A stretch of 64,000 bases of DNA from positions 1 through 64,000 of the forward strand of contig NZ_RJJT01000023.1 in the NCBI RefSeq assembly GCF_003938655.1, given 5' to 3'. This document shows positions 63,679-64,000 of this stretch, piece by piece. Every line of letters begins with the position of its first letter. The stretch's first letter is position 1. Both the position numbers and the translations under genes were made by a program. Source of the stretch: Rhizobium pisi (lineage in GTDB: Bacteria > Pseudomonadota > Alphaproteobacteria > Rhizobiales > Rhizobiaceae). The notes beneath the pieces are model-generated. The model did not search any database, was not told where the DNA came from, and worked only from the letters and a program-made list of their open reading frames with translations.

Positions 63679-63706
63679 GTAACGCATCCCGACGCTGCCT
63701 CGAATG
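63679..63706 (+). promoter_or_regulatory. Candidate ECF promoter of the MXKDX gene
   Basis: GTAACG (63679-63684), a 16-base spacer and CGAATG (63701-63706) lie about 60 bases before the start at 63768. This matches the GTAAC...CGAA form described for Caulobacter SigF targets. Confidence 0.6.
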
Positions 63707-63767
63707 GGTGGATGTGAGCCATCGGCAGGGAGCCGGCGGACGCAGCAAACCATTCGAGGAGAATTCC

Positions 63768-64000
63768 ATGACCAAGCTTCTTTCCAGCCTTGCAGTCTGC
63801 ACCTTCATCGCAAGCCTTTCGCTCGCCGGCGCCGCCTCGGCCGAAGACGCCATGAAGACCGATACGATGAAAAAGGACACGATGCATACGGGCACCATGT
63901 CGAAGGACGCGATGAAGATGTCCGGCACCAAGAAGGACTGCATGCACAAGGCCGGCATGGAAAAGGACGCGATGAAGAAGACCGACATGATGAAGACCTG
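63768..64000 (+). CDS. Secreted pentapeptide MXKDX-repeat protein (cut by window edge)
   Basis: The first 77 residues are present. The ATG at 63768 follows CGAGGAGAATTCC. A signal peptide ends near ASA/ED (residue 25). The mature part repeats M-x-K-D-x type units (AMKTDTMKKDTMHTGTMSKD, then MEKDAMKKTDMMK). Such Met/Lys/Asp-rich periplasmic proteins often accompany ECF sigma/NrsF systems; metal binding or oxidant scavenging through methionines is a reasonable guess. The end lies past the window. Confidence 0.85.
   Translation, partial: MTKLLSSLAVCTFIASLSLAGAASAEDAMKTDTMKKDTMHTGTMSKDAMKMSGTKKDCMHKAGMEKDAMKKTDMMKT

Overview
The window looks like part of a large RepABC replicon (megaplasmid or chromid) of a Rhizobium etli / R. 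leguminosarum-type alphaproteobacterium. The evidence is a complete repA-repB-repC operon with its antisense RNA, rhizobial-type intergenic palindromes, high GC with strong GC3 bias, and the combination panC-panB next to divergent oxyR/katG. In R. etli CFN42 those genes are known to lie on plasmid p42f. The exact strain cannot be fixed from sequence alone.

Layout. 0-8.6 kb: serA (ACT-domain phosphoglycerate dehydrogenase), a CPA1 Na+/H+ antiporter, a small lipoprotein, a DUF2867 protein, an orphan ROK regulator, a frameshifted zeta-type toxin/ATPase with its small upstream partner, and a Gfo/Idh/MocA dehydrogenase. 9-15.3 kb: a sugar ABC uptake operon (binding protein, two permeases, ROK regulator, sugar isomerase, ATPase) divergent from that dehydrogenase. 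15.5-19.3 kb: repABC with a candidate operator, a candidate parS and the ctRNA. 19.3-24.2 kb (minus strand): chemoreceptor, di-haem peroxidase, MFS carrier and a ProQ/FinO RNA-binding protein. 24.4-29.6 kb: panCB, oxyR and katG.

29.8-47.5 kb is accessory: vapBC, a reductase pair with a divergent LysR regulator, MarR and HxlR regulators each beside an NTF2-fold protein, an acyl-CoA gene cluster (reductase, thioesterase, ligase, thiolase), a DUF2726 protein, an NAD(P)-binding protein plus cupin, a PLP sulfhydrylase, a YihY-family membrane protein, a decayed adenylate cyclase-TPR gene, and a non-coding 0.85 kb stretch with two perfect parS-like palindromes. 47.5-53.6 kb: a RES-domain protein, an aroK paralogue coupled to a P-loop/GNAT fusion, a nucleotidyltransferase-like gene, and an SPFH plus NAD-kinase-like pair divergent from an NrtR-type Nudix regulator. 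Two tandem NrtR-like operators lie between the last two units. 53.7-62.4 kb: a small secreted protein, an ABC exporter, and a LacI-controlled fructoside operon (ABC importer without an ATPase, plus a GH32 hydrolase). 62.4-64 kb: an ECF sigma factor, its NrsF-type anti-sigma factor and a divergent MXKDX-repeat protein, with matching promoter signatures.

Most useful leads: the TTGTC-N-GC-N-GACAA motif shared by the repA-repB junction and a site 30 kb away; the NrtR/SPFH/NAD-kinase-like module; a ProQ/FinO protein on a replicon controlled by an antisense RNA; a GH32 operon that may borrow the ATPase encoded at 14.3 kb; and several enzymes with altered catalytic residues. All family calls come from reading motifs by eye. 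No database search was run.
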